Assembly (NCBI RefSeq): GCF_050627025.1
Contig: NZ_CP192472.1
DNA length: 64,000 nt
Direction: 5' to 3' (one strand)
Source of the DNA: Variovorax paradoxus_P
GTDB lineage: Bacteria; Pseudomonadota; Gammaproteobacteria; Burkholderiales; Burkholderiaceae_C
Position 1 is the first letter of the stretch. Each line of letters starts with the position of its first letter. The notes under the pieces were generated by a model. That model had not been told where the DNA came from. It did no database searches and saw only the letters and a program-made list of their open reading frames with translations. The position numbers and the translations under genes are program-made. Below, one piece after another: positions 16,180 through 27,027 of the stretch.

Positions 16180-18159
16180 ATGACCATCCCCGCTTCTTTC
16201 ATCCAGGAACTCATCGCGCGCGCCGACGTGGTGGAGATCGTCGGGCGCTATGTGCAGCTGAAGAAGGCCGGCGCCAACTTCATGGGCCTGTGCCCGTTCC
16301 ACGGCGAAAAGTCGCCCTCGTTCTCGGTCAGCCCCACCAAGCAGTTCTATCACTGCTTCGGGTGCGGTGTGCACGGCAACGCCATCGGTTTTCTCATGGA
16401 GCACGCGGGCATGGGCTTCGTCGAGGCGGTGCACGACCTGGCCGGCCAATACGGCCTGCAAGTGCCCGAGGACGACGCCTCGCCCGCCGAGCGCGCCCGC
16501 GCCGCGAACCAGCGCCAGAAACAGGCCACCTTGACCGACGTGCTCGAAAAAGCCGGCGAGGCCTACCGAAAGGCGCTGCGGCAGGCTCCAGGCGCCATCG
16601 AATACCTGAAGGGCCGCGGCGTTTCGGGCGAAGTGGCCAAGCAGTTCGGCATTGGCTACGCGCCGGCCGGCTGGCGCGCGCTGGCCAGCGTGTTCCCGGA
16701 CTATGACGATCCGCTGCTCGCAGAGAGCGGCCTGGTCATCGTCAACACCGAAGACGGCGCCGAAGACGCCAAGCGCTACGACCGCTTTCGCGACCGGGTC
16801 ATGTTCCCCATCCGCAACGTCAAGGGCGAATGCATCGGCTTTGGCGGGCGGGTGCTGGGCGACGAAAAGCCCAAGTACCTCAACTCTCCCGAAACGCCTG
16901 TCTTCAGCAAGGGCCGCGAGCTCTACGGCCTGTACGAGGCGCGCGCCGCCTTCCGCGAGCGCGGCTATGCGCTGGTGACCGAGGGCTACATGGACGTGGT
17001 CGCCCTGGCGCAGCTCGGCTTTCCGAATGCGGTGGCCACGCTGGGCACCGCCTGCACCACCGAGCACGTGCAAAAGCTCTTCCGGTTCACCGAATCGGTG
17101 GTGTTCAGCTTCGACGGCGACGCAGCCGGCCGGCGCGCCGCGCGCAAGGCGCTCGACGGGGCCCTGCCCTACGCCACAGACGTGCGCAGCATCAAGTTCC
17201 TGTTTTTGCCGTCCGAGCATGACCCCGACAGCTTCATCCGCGAATTCGGCGCGGACGCATTCGCGCGCTTCGTGCAGGAGGCCACGCCGCTATCGCGCTT
17301 CATGATCGAGGCCGCGCGAGAGGGGTGCGATCTCACCACCGCAGAGGGCCGTGCCCACATGAGCAGCAACGCACGCCCGCTCTGGAGCGCCATGCCCGAC
17401 GGCGCGCTCAAGCGGCAGATGCTGAGCGAGATTGCCACGCTGGTGCAGCTGGACGCCAACGCGCTGTCGGAGCTTTGGGCCGCCACCCCCGGCCCGCGCA
17501 AGGCGGCTGCGGCACCCGCACCGCGGCATTCCGGCGAGCCGGGCGACCCCTTCGACTATTCGGACATGCCGCCCCCGGCCGAGTATGAACCGCCCCGCTA
17601 CGAAAGCGATAGCAGCAAGCCCCGCGGCAAATTCACCAAAGGCAAGCGCTGGGGCGGCAAATACGAGGCTCCCATCGAGCCCCTGCGCGGCCGCGGCAAG
17701 CCGCCAAGCCGGCCGGACGTGGCCGTGCGGCTGCTGCTGTCGAACATGGCGCAGTGGGAAGCGCTGTCGCATGAACTCCACGTGATGCTGTGCGACCTGC
17801 CTGGCCAGCACGGCGCGCTTTTTACCTGGCTCGACAGCCAGCTGCATGAGCACGGCGTGCAGCCCTGGGCGGCGCTCCGGGAAGGCATGCGCGGGCTCGA
17901 CTTCGAGCCCCTGGCGGAACGGCTCATGAGCGTGTCCGAAGCGGCGCCTGTGCCCGAAGGCGAAGAAGACCAGCACCTGGCCGATGCCGTGAAGGAGCTT
18001 TCGAGCGTGCTCGATTTCATGCTCGACGACCGCCTGAAGGCTCAACAAAGCGAGGCTATTGCCGCCGTGGGCAAAGACCCGAAGGCCCTGGAGCGCTACA
18101 AGGCGCTGGAAGCGCGGAGGCTCGAATTGCGCACCCGGCTGAAGCCCTCCGGTGCATAA
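16180..18159 (+). CDS. dnaG: DNA primase
   Basis: 659 residues, close to typical DnaG length. It makes RNA primers for replication. Domain order: CHC2 zinc-binding domain (CPFHGEKSPSF ... HCFGCGVHG, residues about 38-66), catalytic core with TOPRIM motifs (LVTEGYMDVVALAQLG and VVFSFDGDAAGRRAARKAL, about 265-325), then a linker rich in Pro/Arg/Lys and the C-terminal DnaB-binding domain. The ATG at 16180 gives the standard start MTIPASFIQELIARADVVEIV; longer in-frame starts overlap the yihY-like promoter side and are unlikely. It is followed by rpoD after 336 bp, the usual macromolecular-synthesis arrangement; rpsU is not in the window. Confidence 0.97.
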   Translation: MTIPASFIQELIARADVVEIVGRYVQLKKAGANFMGLCPFHGEKSPSFSVSPTKQFYHCFGCGVHGNAIGFLMEHAGMGFVEAVHDLAGQYGLQVPEDDASPAERARAANQRQKQATLTDVLEKAGEAYRKALRQAPGAIEYLKGRGVSGEVAKQFGIGYAPAGWRALASVFPDYDDPLLAESGLVIVNTEDGAEDAKRYDRFRDRVMFPIRNVKGECIGFGGRVLGDEKPKYLNSPETPVFSKGRELYGLYEARAAFRERGYALVTEGYMDVVALAQLGFPNAVATLGTACTTEHVQKLFRFTESVVFSFDGDAAGRRAARKALDGALPYATDVRSIKFLFLPSEHDPDSFIREFGADAFARFVQEATPLSRFMIEAAREGCDLTTAEGRAHMSSNARPLWSAMPDGALKRQMLSEIATLVQLDANALSELWAATPGPRKAAAAPAPRHSGEPGDPFDYSDMPPPAEYEPPRYESDSSKPRGKFTKGKRWGGKYEAPIEPLRGRGKPPSRPDVAVRLLLSNMAQWEALSHELHVMLCDLPGQHGALFTWLDSQLHEHGVQPWAALREGMRGLDFEPLAERLMSVSEAAPVPEGEEDQHLADAVKELSSVLDFMLDDRLKAQQSEAIAAVGKDPKALERYKALEARRLELRTRLKPSGA

Positions 18160-18164
18160 AGTGC

Positions 18165-18190
18165 TTGAAATTTGCGCAATAGGCTATAAT
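18165..18190 (+). promoter_or_regulatory. Probable rpoD promoter
   Basis: A perfect TATAAT -10 lies at 18185-18190 just after the dnaG stop codon. TTGAAA at 18165-18170 resembles a -35 but its spacing is only 14 bp, so either the -35 is weaker and elsewhere or an activator is used. The start site would be near 18197. Confidence 0.55.
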
Positions 18191-18495
18191 GTAAGGCTTC
18201 GCAACTGGCGAAATTAGGCAAGAGCGACAGCAGCACCTCCGGGCCGACCCCTAGCGCAACGCACTCCAACGGAAAACATCCGTCGGAAAGGGTCAATAAC
18301 CGCAAGGACTGCACACCAAATGTTCGCCCGACATCTTGCCTGACGAGGAATTTCTTCCTCTTTCCCATTTGTCTTGTCCGTGCCTGTGCGCGGGCTTTGT
18401 GTCTCGTCCGTGCTTATGCACGGGCTGTGGCGGCGCTGCCCATGTGGCGGTGCGCCAGTGATTTCGCTTGGTCCATCTTGCTGTAACGAGGTCGT
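18191..18495 (+). other. Structured 0.3-kb leader between dnaG and rpoD
   Basis: No gene is supported in this gap. It holds a series of hairpins: ACGGA-AAACA-TCCGT (18269-18283); GAGGAA-TTTC-TTCCTC followed by TTTCCC (18345-18366), which looks like a weak attenuator; and a 30-bp tandem repeat whose two units each fold into a 6-bp stem, CCGTGC-CTGT-GCGCGG (18378-18393, one G-T pair) and CCGTGC-TTAT-GCACGG (18408-18423). The compensatory A/G change in the stem suggests the RNA structure is kept. ACGAGG precedes the rpoD ATG. Function unknown; regulation of rpoD translation or transcript processing is possible. Confidence 0.5.
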
Positions 18496-20850
<2,355 letters not shown>

Positions 20851-20880
20851 GCCGGTCTCCCGGTATTTACCTGACGAGGA

Positions 20881-20907
20881 GGCGCCCGCAAGGGCGCTTT
20901 CTTTTTT
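20881..20907 (+). terminator. Rho-independent terminator of rpoD
   Basis: 6-bp GC stem GCGCCC / GGGCGC with GCAA tetraloop, followed by TTTCTTTTTT. It sits 32 bases after the rpoD stop codon. Confidence 0.9.
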
Positions 20908-20939
20908 GGCCTTCGGATAAGAAAAATGGAGCAAACCTC

Positions 20940-22175
20940 ATGAATCCCGATGCAGAAAAGCTCTGGCTGGCGCCGCGCTGGGCGCTTGCAGTGCTGCTCG
21001 CCGTGCTGGGCATGCTCGGTCCCTTTTCCATCGACACCTACATTCCGGCCTTCTCGGGCATTGCGCGCTCCATTGGCGCCACCCCGGCCGAAATGCAGCA
21101 GACGCTTTCGGCCTACCTGTTCGGCTTTGCGTTCATGAACCTGTTCCACGGCGCACTGTCGGACAGCTTCGGCCGCCGGCCCGTGGTGCTGTGGGGCCTT
21201 GCGGTGTTCACCATTGCGTCGCTGGGCTGCGCGCTGTCGCAGAACATTGCGCAGCTGGTGCTGTTCCGCGGGCTACAGGGCTTGTCGACCGGTGCGGGCA
21301 TTGTGGTTTCGCGCGCGGTCATCCGCGACATGTTCCCGCCGGCCGACGCGCAGCGGGTCATGAGCCAGGTGACCATCTACTTCGGCGTGGCACCGGCCAT
21401 TGCACCTATCGTGGGCGGCTTTCTCTTTGTGCATGCCGGCTGGCACGCGATCTTCTGGTTCCTGGTGGCGGTCGGCGTGATTCTGTTCGTGGCCAACTAC
21501 AAGCTGCTGCCCGAAACCCTGCACCAGAGCCAGCGCCAGCCTTTCCAGGTGCGCCACCTGATGCGCGGCTACTGGGACCTGTGCTCCGACCCGCGCTTTC
21601 TGCTGCTCGCTTTCGCGAGCGGTGTTCCGTTCAATGGCATGTTCCTGTACGTGCTGGCAGCGCCCGCCTTTCTCGGCGACCACCTCGCGCTGGCGCCGAC
21701 GCAGTTCTTCTGGTTCTTCCTGCTGACCATCGGCGGCATCATGTCGGGCGCATGGGCCAGCGGCCGCATGGCGGGCAAGGTGGCGCCCAAGCGGCAGATC
21801 CGCGACGGCTTCCTCATCATGCTGGTGACTTCGCTCGTCAACGTGGCCGCCAATTGGCTGTTCACGGCGCACGCTGCGTGGGCCCTGTGGCCGCTCGCGG
21901 TGTTCGCCTTCGGCTGGGCGCTGATGGTGCCGGTGGTCACGCTGCTGGTGCTCGACCTTCATCCCGAGCGGCGCGGCATGGCATCGTCGCTGCAGGCAGT
22001 GATCGGCTCCACCGCCAACGGCATCGTTGCCGGCGTGGTGGCGCCGCTGGTCATGCATTCCACACTGGCACTGGCGGTCACGTCGATGCTGATGCTCGGA
22101 ATCGGCCTCGTCGCCTGGGTCTGGTTGCACGGGCAGTGGCCCGAAATCGGCCGCCGCGTGGCGGCGGAGGTCTGA
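20940..22175 (+). CDS. Bcr/CflA family multidrug efflux MFS transporter
   Basis: 411 residues, 12 predicted membrane segments. The N-terminal GPFSIDTYIPAFSGIARS and the loop motif GALSDSFGRRPVVLWGL are diagnostic for the Bcr/CflA (DHA1) subfamily, as is RGLQGLSTGAGIVVSRAVIRD in TM4-5. The likely role is proton-driven export of drugs such as bicyclomycin or chloramphenicol, or of natural metabolites. The next gene begins 4 bp after the stop codon, so they form an operon with the HPP-CBS gene and perhaps the SMR gene. Confidence 0.92.
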   Translation: MNPDAEKLWLAPRWALAVLLAVLGMLGPFSIDTYIPAFSGIARSIGATPAEMQQTLSAYLFGFAFMNLFHGALSDSFGRRPVVLWGLAVFTIASLGCALSQNIAQLVLFRGLQGLSTGAGIVVSRAVIRDMFPPADAQRVMSQVTIYFGVAPAIAPIVGGFLFVHAGWHAIFWFLVAVGVILFVANYKLLPETLHQSQRQPFQVRHLMRGYWDLCSDPRFLLLAFASGVPFNGMFLYVLAAPAFLGDHLALAPTQFFWFFLLTIGGIMSGAWASGRMAGKVAPKRQIRDGFLIMLVTSLVNVAANWLFTAHAAWALWPLAVFAFGWALMVPVVTLLVLDLHPERRGMASSLQAVIGSTANGIVAGVVAPLVMHSTLALAVTSMLMLGIGLVAWVWLHGQWPEIGRRVAAEV

Positions 22176-22179
22176 CGCC

Positions 22180-23313
22180 ATGCCGCAGTTTTCCGCCTTG
22201 CTCACACATGCGCGCGCCTGGCTGCCGGGCCGCAACACCGTCGACATTCGCGAGCGCATGCGCGCCGTGGCCGGTGCGGCAATCGGCCTGGTCATTACCG
22301 CGCTGCTGTGCCGCTGGATGGCCGAAGCAGCGGGTATCAGCATCTGGCTCATTGCGCCGATGGGCGCGAGCGCGGTGCTGGTCTTTGCCGTACCCGCGAG
22401 CCCGCTCGCACAGCCCTGGTCGGTCATGGTCGGCAACACGCTGTCGACACTGGTGGGCATTGCCTGCGTCCACTGGATACCCGACGCGGCCTGGGCCGCT
22501 GCGCTGGCCGTGGGCGCTGCCATCGGGCTGATGTTTGCCACGCGCAGCCTGCACCCGCCCGGCGGCGCCGCCGCGCTGCTCGCCGTGCTGACGCACACCA
22601 CCGACTTCTCTGCGGCCCTGTTTCCCACGTTTGTGAACTCGCTCTTGCTGGTGCTGGCCGGTGTGGCCTACAACACGCTCACGGGCAGACGCTATCCGCA
22701 CGTGCAGGTGGTGCGGCCGCCATCGGCGGATGCGCGCTTCAGCCAGGCCGACATCGACGCGGTGCTGGCCCGCTACAACCAGGTGCTGGACATCAGCCGG
22801 GACGACCTCGAATCGCTCATCCAGCAGACCGAACTCGAGTCTTACAAGCGGCGCCTCGGCACCCTGCACTGCGCCGACATCATGTCGCGCGAGCCGGTTT
22901 CGGTGGAGTTCGGCACGCCGCTGCAAGAGGCGTGGATGCTCATGAACCAGCGCCGCATCAAGGCCCTGCCCGTCATCGACCGCACGCGCCGCGTGGTGGG
23001 CATCGTGACGCAGGCCGACTTCTTTCGCATGCTCGACCTGGAACATCACGAAGGCATTGCGGGGCGGCTGCGCGACCTGATCCGCGCCACGCGCACCGTG
23101 GTGTCGAACAAGCCCGAAGTGGTTGGCCAGATCATGACGCGCCAGGTGCGCGTGGCCAGCGCCGACCGCCCGGTGGTCGACCTGGTGCCGCTGTTCTCCG
23201 AAGGCGGCCACCACCATATCCCCATCATCGACCATGAAAGGCGACTCACCGGCATGATCACGCAGTCGGACTTCGTGCGCGCTCTCTACAGCGCCGTACG
23301 GCCCGAGAACTGA
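22180..23313 (+). CDS. HPP family membrane protein fused to paired CBS domains
   Basis: 377 residues. The N-terminal half (about 25-170) is an HPP domain with four or five membrane helices and the signature LAQPWSVMVGNTLST ... RSLHPPGGAAAL, which contains the His-Pro-Pro that names the family. The C-terminal half (about 225-375) holds two CBS motifs: IMSREPVSVEFGTPLQEAW ... KALPVIDRTRRVVGIVTQAD and IMTRQVRVASADRP ... HHHIPIIDHERRLTGMITQSD. HPP proteins have been linked to nitrite transport in cyanobacteria and chloroplasts; CBS pairs usually sense adenosine nucleotides. It is coupled to the Bcr/CflA gene. Confidence 0.88.
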   Translation: MPQFSALLTHARAWLPGRNTVDIRERMRAVAGAAIGLVITALLCRWMAEAAGISIWLIAPMGASAVLVFAVPASPLAQPWSVMVGNTLSTLVGIACVHWIPDAAWAAALAVGAAIGLMFATRSLHPPGGAAALLAVLTHTTDFSAALFPTFVNSLLLVLAGVAYNTLTGRRYPHVQVVRPPSADARFSQADIDAVLARYNQVLDISRDDLESLIQQTELESYKRRLGTLHCADIMSREPVSVEFGTPLQEAWMLMNQRRIKALPVIDRTRRVVGIVTQADFFRMLDLEHHEGIAGRLRDLIRATRTVVSNKPEVVGQIMTRQVRVASADRPVVDLVPLFSEGGHHHIPIIDHERRLTGMITQSDFVRALYSAVRPEN

Positions 23314-23333
23314 AACCTTCTCAAGGAGCGTGC

Positions 23334-23654
23334 ATGGCGTGGGTTGTGTTGTTGGTGGCGGGCCTGCTCGAAATGGGCTGGGCCATCGGTCTCAAGTACA
23401 CCGAAGGATTTACCAGGCTGTGGCCCTCCATCGGCACCGCCCTTTCGATGGTGCTCAGCGTGGTGCTGCTGGGCTGGGCCATGCGCTCGCTGCCCGTGGG
23501 CACGGCCTACGCGGTATGGACCGGCATCGGGGCGGTGGGCACGGTCATCCTGGGCATCGTGCTGTTCCATGAGCCTGCCAACGCGGCGCGGCTCGTCTGC
23601 GTGGGCCTGATCGTCGCGGGCATTCTCGGGCTCAAGTTAACCAGCCCGGCCTGA
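23334..23654 (+). CDS. SMR family guanidinium exporter (Gdx/SugE-like)
   Basis: 106 residues, four membrane helices, the standard small multidrug resistance size. The family-defining membrane Glu is present in LLEMGWAIGLKYTEGFTRLWPS, and this exact pattern (GLKYTxGFTRLxPS) separates the SugE/Gdx branch from EmrE. Gdx proteins export guanidinium in exchange for protons; members may dimerise in antiparallel fashion. No guanidine riboswitch structure was recognised in the 20-bp gap upstream. It follows the HPP-CBS gene closely on the same strand. Confidence 0.9.
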   Translation: MAWVVLLVAGLLEMGWAIGLKYTEGFTRLWPSIGTALSMVLSVVLLGWAMRSLPVGTAYAVWTGIGAVGTVILGIVLFHEPANAARLVCVGLIVAGILGLKLTSPA

Positions 23655-23698
23655 ACGGAAGGGCCGGCGCCGGTTGCGGTGCTGATTGCGACCCTGGG

Positions 23699-24685
23699 CT
23701 ATTCGAGCACCACGTTCGCCTTCTTGACCAGCGCCGCATAGCGCGCGGCTTCGCTGCGAAAGTAGCTCGCAGCCTGCTCGGGCGAGGTGGGCTTGATGAC
23801 GTTGCCCTGCTTGTCCATGGCCTCTCGCACCTCTGCGCTCGTAAAGGCCGCGGCCACTGCGTCGTGCACGCGCTGAATGTCGGCGGGCTGCATCTTGGGC
23901 GGCCCGATCACCGCGAACCAGCCTTCGACCGCATAGTTGGGCAGCCCCTGCTCCGCAATGGTCGGCATGTCGGGCGCGGCCGGGGAGCGCTGTGGGCTGC
24001 ACACGCCGATGGCCCGCAGCGCACCGCTCTTGAGGTGGGGCTGCACCGCAGGCAGCGCCACCACACCCATCTCGACCTGGCCCGCAATCATGTCGGTAAC
24101 CATGGGGCCGGTGCCCTTGTAGGGAATGTGCCGCGCCTTCACGCCGGCCTCGTCCATGAACATTTCACCTGCCAGGTGAATGATGGTGCCGTTGCCCGAC
24201 GAAGCGTAGTTGTAGGTGTCGGGCTTGGCGCGCAGCAGCGCCACCAGTTCCTTCACGTTCTTGGCCGGCAGCTTGGGGTTGACCACAAGCACCAGCGGCG
24301 TTGCACCCACCACGCTGATGGGCGTGACATCGGCGATGGCGTCGAAGGGCATCTTCTTGTACACGGCCGGATTGATGACGTGGTTGTTCGACACCATGCC
24401 CAGCGTGAGCCCGTCGGGCGCAGCCTTGGTCACCACCGATGTGCCGGTGATGCCGCCCGCGCCAGGCAGGTTTTCTATTACCACCGGCTGGCCGAAGGCC
24501 TTGCCGAGCGCAACCGATGCCGCGCGCGCGATGGCGTCCACACCCGACCCTGCACTGATCGGCAGGATGAAGCGAATGGGCTTGTCGGAGCCCTGCGCGA
24601 GCGCTGGGCAAGCAGCCAGTGCGGCTGCGGAAGCGCCAAAACCCAGTACGGCGCGGCGGGTCATCGGGGGAAGGATCGTGTGCAT
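23699..24685 (-). CDS. Bug-family tripartite tricarboxylate transporter substrate-binding protein
   Basis: 328 residues. A Tat-like signal (MTRRAVLGFGASAAALAACPALAQG, given here as description of residues 8-32) is followed by the Bug-family start PIRFILPISAGSGVDAIAR and ENLPGAGGITGTSVV. Bug proteins are periplasmic receptors for carboxylates; no TctA/TctB membrane genes lie nearby, which is common in Burkholderiales. It lies 41 bp downstream of the CoA-transferase gene, so it probably captures the substrate that the lyase/CoA-transferase pair degrades. Confidence 0.9.
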   Translation of the reverse strand: MHTILPPMTRRAVLGFGASAAALAACPALAQGSDKPIRFILPISAGSGVDAIARAASVALGKAFGQPVVIENLPGAGGITGTSVVTKAAPDGLTLGMVSNNHVINPAVYKKMPFDAIADVTPISVVGATPLVLVVNPKLPAKNVKELVALLRAKPDTYNYASSGNGTIIHLAGEMFMDEAGVKARHIPYKGTGPMVTDMIAGQVEMGVVALPAVQPHLKSGALRAIGVCSPQRSPAAPDMPTIAEQGLPNYAVEGWFAVIGPPKMQPADIQRVHDAVAAAFTSAEVREAMDKQGNVIKPTSPEQAASYFRSEAARYAALVKKANVVLE

Positions 24686-24726
24686 GGTCTTGTCTCTCTT
24701 TATGTTTTTCGAAGAAAAAATCGCGC

Positions 24727-25941
24727 TCAGGCGATGGCCGATTCGGCCTGCATGGCCGCCACCTGCGCGTCGGCATAGCCGAGCTCGGCCAGCAGCTCGC
24801 GCGTGTGTTCGCCGAGCGTCGGCGGATCGAGCCGCACGCCGAGCCGGTCGCCGCCCAGCGTGATCGGGAACAGCGTCGTCTGCGCGGTTTCTCCTGCGCG
24901 TTCGCCGTCGGGCAGGCGGATATCGGCGAGGCCGCCAGTGGCCTTCAGGTGCGGATCGTCGTAGAGGTCTTCAGGCCGCACGATGGGCGCGAAAGGCAGG
25001 CCGCGCGCCTCGAAGATGGCCGACAGCTCGGCAGCCGACCGGTTGGCCAGCCGGCCGCGCAAGTCCGCGAGCAGCTTCGGCCGCACGCGAACCCGGTCGT
25101 TGTTGGTGCGCAAGGCAGGGTCGGCCTTCAGGTCGTCGAAGCCGAGCGCATCGCAGAACACCCGCCATTGCGCGTCGCTCACCGCGGCCAGGAAAATCTG
25201 CTCGCCGTCCTTCACGGTGAACACGTCGTACAGCGCCCAGGCCGAGATACGTTCGGGCATCGGCGCGGCGGCCTGCCCCGTGATGGCGTACTGCAGCATG
25301 TGCTGGCCGACCAGGAACACGTTGTTCTCGAACAGCGCGGACTGCACCTCCTGGCCCTTGCCGGTCTGTATGCGCTGCATGAGCGCGGCCATGGCGCCGA
25401 TGGCGCCGAACATGCCGCCCATGATGTCGTTCACGCTGGTGCCCGCGCGCAGCGGGTCGCCGGGCCGGCCGGTCATGTAGGCCAAGCCGCCCATCATCTG
25501 CACCACCTCGTCGAGCGCGGTGCGGTGCTCGTAGGGCCCAGGCAAGAAACCGGTGTGGTTCACGTACACCAGGCGCGGGTTGAGCTTGCCCAGCGCGGCG
25601 TAGCCGAGCCCGTATTTGTCCATGGTGCCGGGCCTGAAGTTCTGCGCCACCACATCGGCGGTGGCGCACAGGCGCAGCGCCGCCTCGAGCCCCTGCGGAT
25701 GGCGAAGGTCCAGCGCAATGCTCTTCTTGTTGCGGTTGAACATCGGGAAAAAGCCCGCACCCGCGCCCAGCAGCTGCCGCGTGCGGTCGCCCTCGATGGG
25801 TTCGACCTTGATGACCTCCGCGCCCAGGTCGGCCAGCACCATGCCGCAGGTCGGGCCCATGACCATGTGCGTGAACTCGACCACGCGAATGCCGGTGAGC
25901 GGCAGGCGCTTTTCGTCGGGTTTCGTCGTTGTGTCGCTCAT
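24727..25941 (-). CDS. CaiB/BaiF (class III) CoA-transferase
   Basis: 404 residues, usual class III size. It has the N-terminal GIRVVEFTHMVMGPTCGMVL and LADLGAEVIKVEP motifs, and the catalytic-Asp region NFRPGTMDKYGLGYAAL, where the Asp forms the glutamyl/aspartyl-CoA intermediate. It moves CoA between an acyl-CoA and a carboxylic acid. The ATG at 25941 overlaps the stop of the upstream lyase gene (ATGA); an upstream in-frame extension was rejected for that reason. Together with the lyase and the Bug protein it suggests CoA activation of an imported hydroxy- or branched dicarboxylate followed by C-C cleavage. Confidence 0.93.
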   Translation of the reverse strand: MSDTTTKPDEKRLPLTGIRVVEFTHMVMGPTCGMVLADLGAEVIKVEPIEGDRTRQLLGAGAGFFPMFNRNKKSIALDLRHPQGLEAALRLCATADVVAQNFRPGTMDKYGLGYAALGKLNPRLVYVNHTGFLPGPYEHRTALDEVVQMMGGLAYMTGRPGDPLRAGTSVNDIMGGMFGAIGAMAALMQRIQTGKGQEVQSALFENNVFLVGQHMLQYAITGQAAAPMPERISAWALYDVFTVKDGEQIFLAAVSDAQWRVFCDALGFDDLKADPALRTNNDRVRVRPKLLADLRGRLANRSAAELSAIFEARGLPFAPIVRPEDLYDDPHLKATGGLADIRLPDGERAGETAQTTLFPITLGGDRLGVRLDPPTLGEHTRELLAELGYADAQVAAMQAESAIA

Positions 25942-26909
25942 GCCGCGACTCCGGCGCTTGCTGCAAAGGTCTTCGGAAAGCCGGCGCGCCACACGGTGCC
26001 CTGCAGCGTTTCGCCGTCGAGCCAGCCGGCCACGCGTTCGCGCAATCCGAGCAGCTTGGGCAGATCGACGCCGGTGCGCACGCCCATGCTCTCGAGCATG
26101 AAGACGAGGTCTTCGGTGTCGACGTTGCCGCTGGCGCCGGGCGCATGCGGGCAACCGCCGATGCCGGCCAGGCAAGCGTCGAAGCGTGAAATGCCGACTT
26201 GCAGCGCGGCATACACGTTGGCAAGCCCCAGGCCGCGCGTGTCGTGGAAATGGCCGCACCACAAGCGGTCGCCCGCAATGCGCCGCGCGCGCTCGAACAG
26301 GCTGCGGACCATGGCCGGATCGGCATAGCCGACGGTGTCCGCCAAGCTTACCCGGTCGGCGCCCGCATCGAGCAGCGCCTGCATCAGGCGCAGCACCTCT
26401 TCCGTATCTACGTGGCCCTGGATGGTGCAGCCGAAAGCGGTGCCCACGCCGCCCTCGATCATCGTCCTGGAGCCTGCGGCATCGCGCGCGGCGCGGATAC
26501 GGGCGACCTCGGCCACCACCTCGTCGGGCGTCTTGCGCAGGTTTGCCAGGCTATGCGCATGGCTGGCCGACAGCGGCACCATTATCAGGTCGGCCTCGCC
26601 CGCAATGGCGAGTTCCGCGCCCCGCAGGTTGGGCACCAGCACCGAAGTGAAGAGCCCCGGCAGCGTCTTTGCGTAGGCCAGCAGTTCGGCCGTGTCCGCC
26701 AGTTGCGGCAGCAGGCGGGCGGGCACGAAGGACCCGACTTCGATCTCGCACTGCCCTGCGGCATGCGCGTCGCGAACCCACTGGAGCTTCTGCGCGGTGG
26801 GCAGCGTTCTGGCGATGCTCTGCAGGCCATCGCGCAGCCCCACTTCGCGGACAACCGCGCTGGGCGGCAAAAAGGCGTGAGCGGCAGGTGCTACCGGTGC
26901 GTCGTTCAA
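25938..26909 (-). CDS. Hydroxymethylglutaryl-CoA lyase-like protein
   Basis: 323 residues. It is a DRE-TIM metallolyase: VVREVGLRDGLQSI (metal-binding Asp and catalytic Arg), CGHFHDTRGLG (two metal His) and GIGGCPHAPGASGNVDTED, the HMG-CoA lyase signature with the active-site Cys. It should cleave HMG-CoA or a similar 3-hydroxy-3-methyl acyl-CoA to acetyl-CoA plus a keto acid. The start codon is TTG (26909) placed 6 bases after an excellent AAGGAGA site. Class III CoA-transferase neighbour suggests the real substrate might be a related compound such as citramalyl-CoA. Divergent from a LysR gene. Confidence 0.93.
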   Translation of the reverse strand: MNDAPVAPAAHAFLPPSAVVREVGLRDGLQSIARTLPTAQKLQWVRDAHAAGQCEIEVGSFVPARLLPQLADTAELLAYAKTLPGLFTSVLVPNLRGAELAIAGEADLIMVPLSASHAHSLANLRKTPDEVVAEVARIRAARDAAGSRTMIEGGVGTAFGCTIQGHVDTEEVLRLMQALLDAGADRVSLADTVGYADPAMVRSLFERARRIAGDRLWCGHFHDTRGLGLANVYAALQVGISRFDACLAGIGGCPHAPGASGNVDTEDLVFMLESMGVRTGVDLPKLLGLRERVAGWLDGETLQGTVWRAGFPKTFAASAGVAA

Positions 26910-26950
26910 GGGTGTCTCCTTCGTGGTCTGGGGCCGATGTTAGAAGTTCC

Positions 26951-26995
26951 GATTCGAATCAGAAAATAGATTTTGGAAGCCAATCCGTTCCAAAA
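26951..26995. promoter_or_regulatory. LysR-type control region with two dyads
   Basis: In the gap between the divergent lyase and lysR genes there are GATTCGAATC (26951-26960) and TTTTGGAA-N9-TTCCAAAA (26971-26995). Their position fits binding sites of the adjacent LysR regulator. The second dyad covers the possible upstream ATG at 26995. Confidence 0.55.
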
Positions 26996-27027
26996 TGGAA
27001 TACCTCACCTTTCGGGCCGGCAATCAC

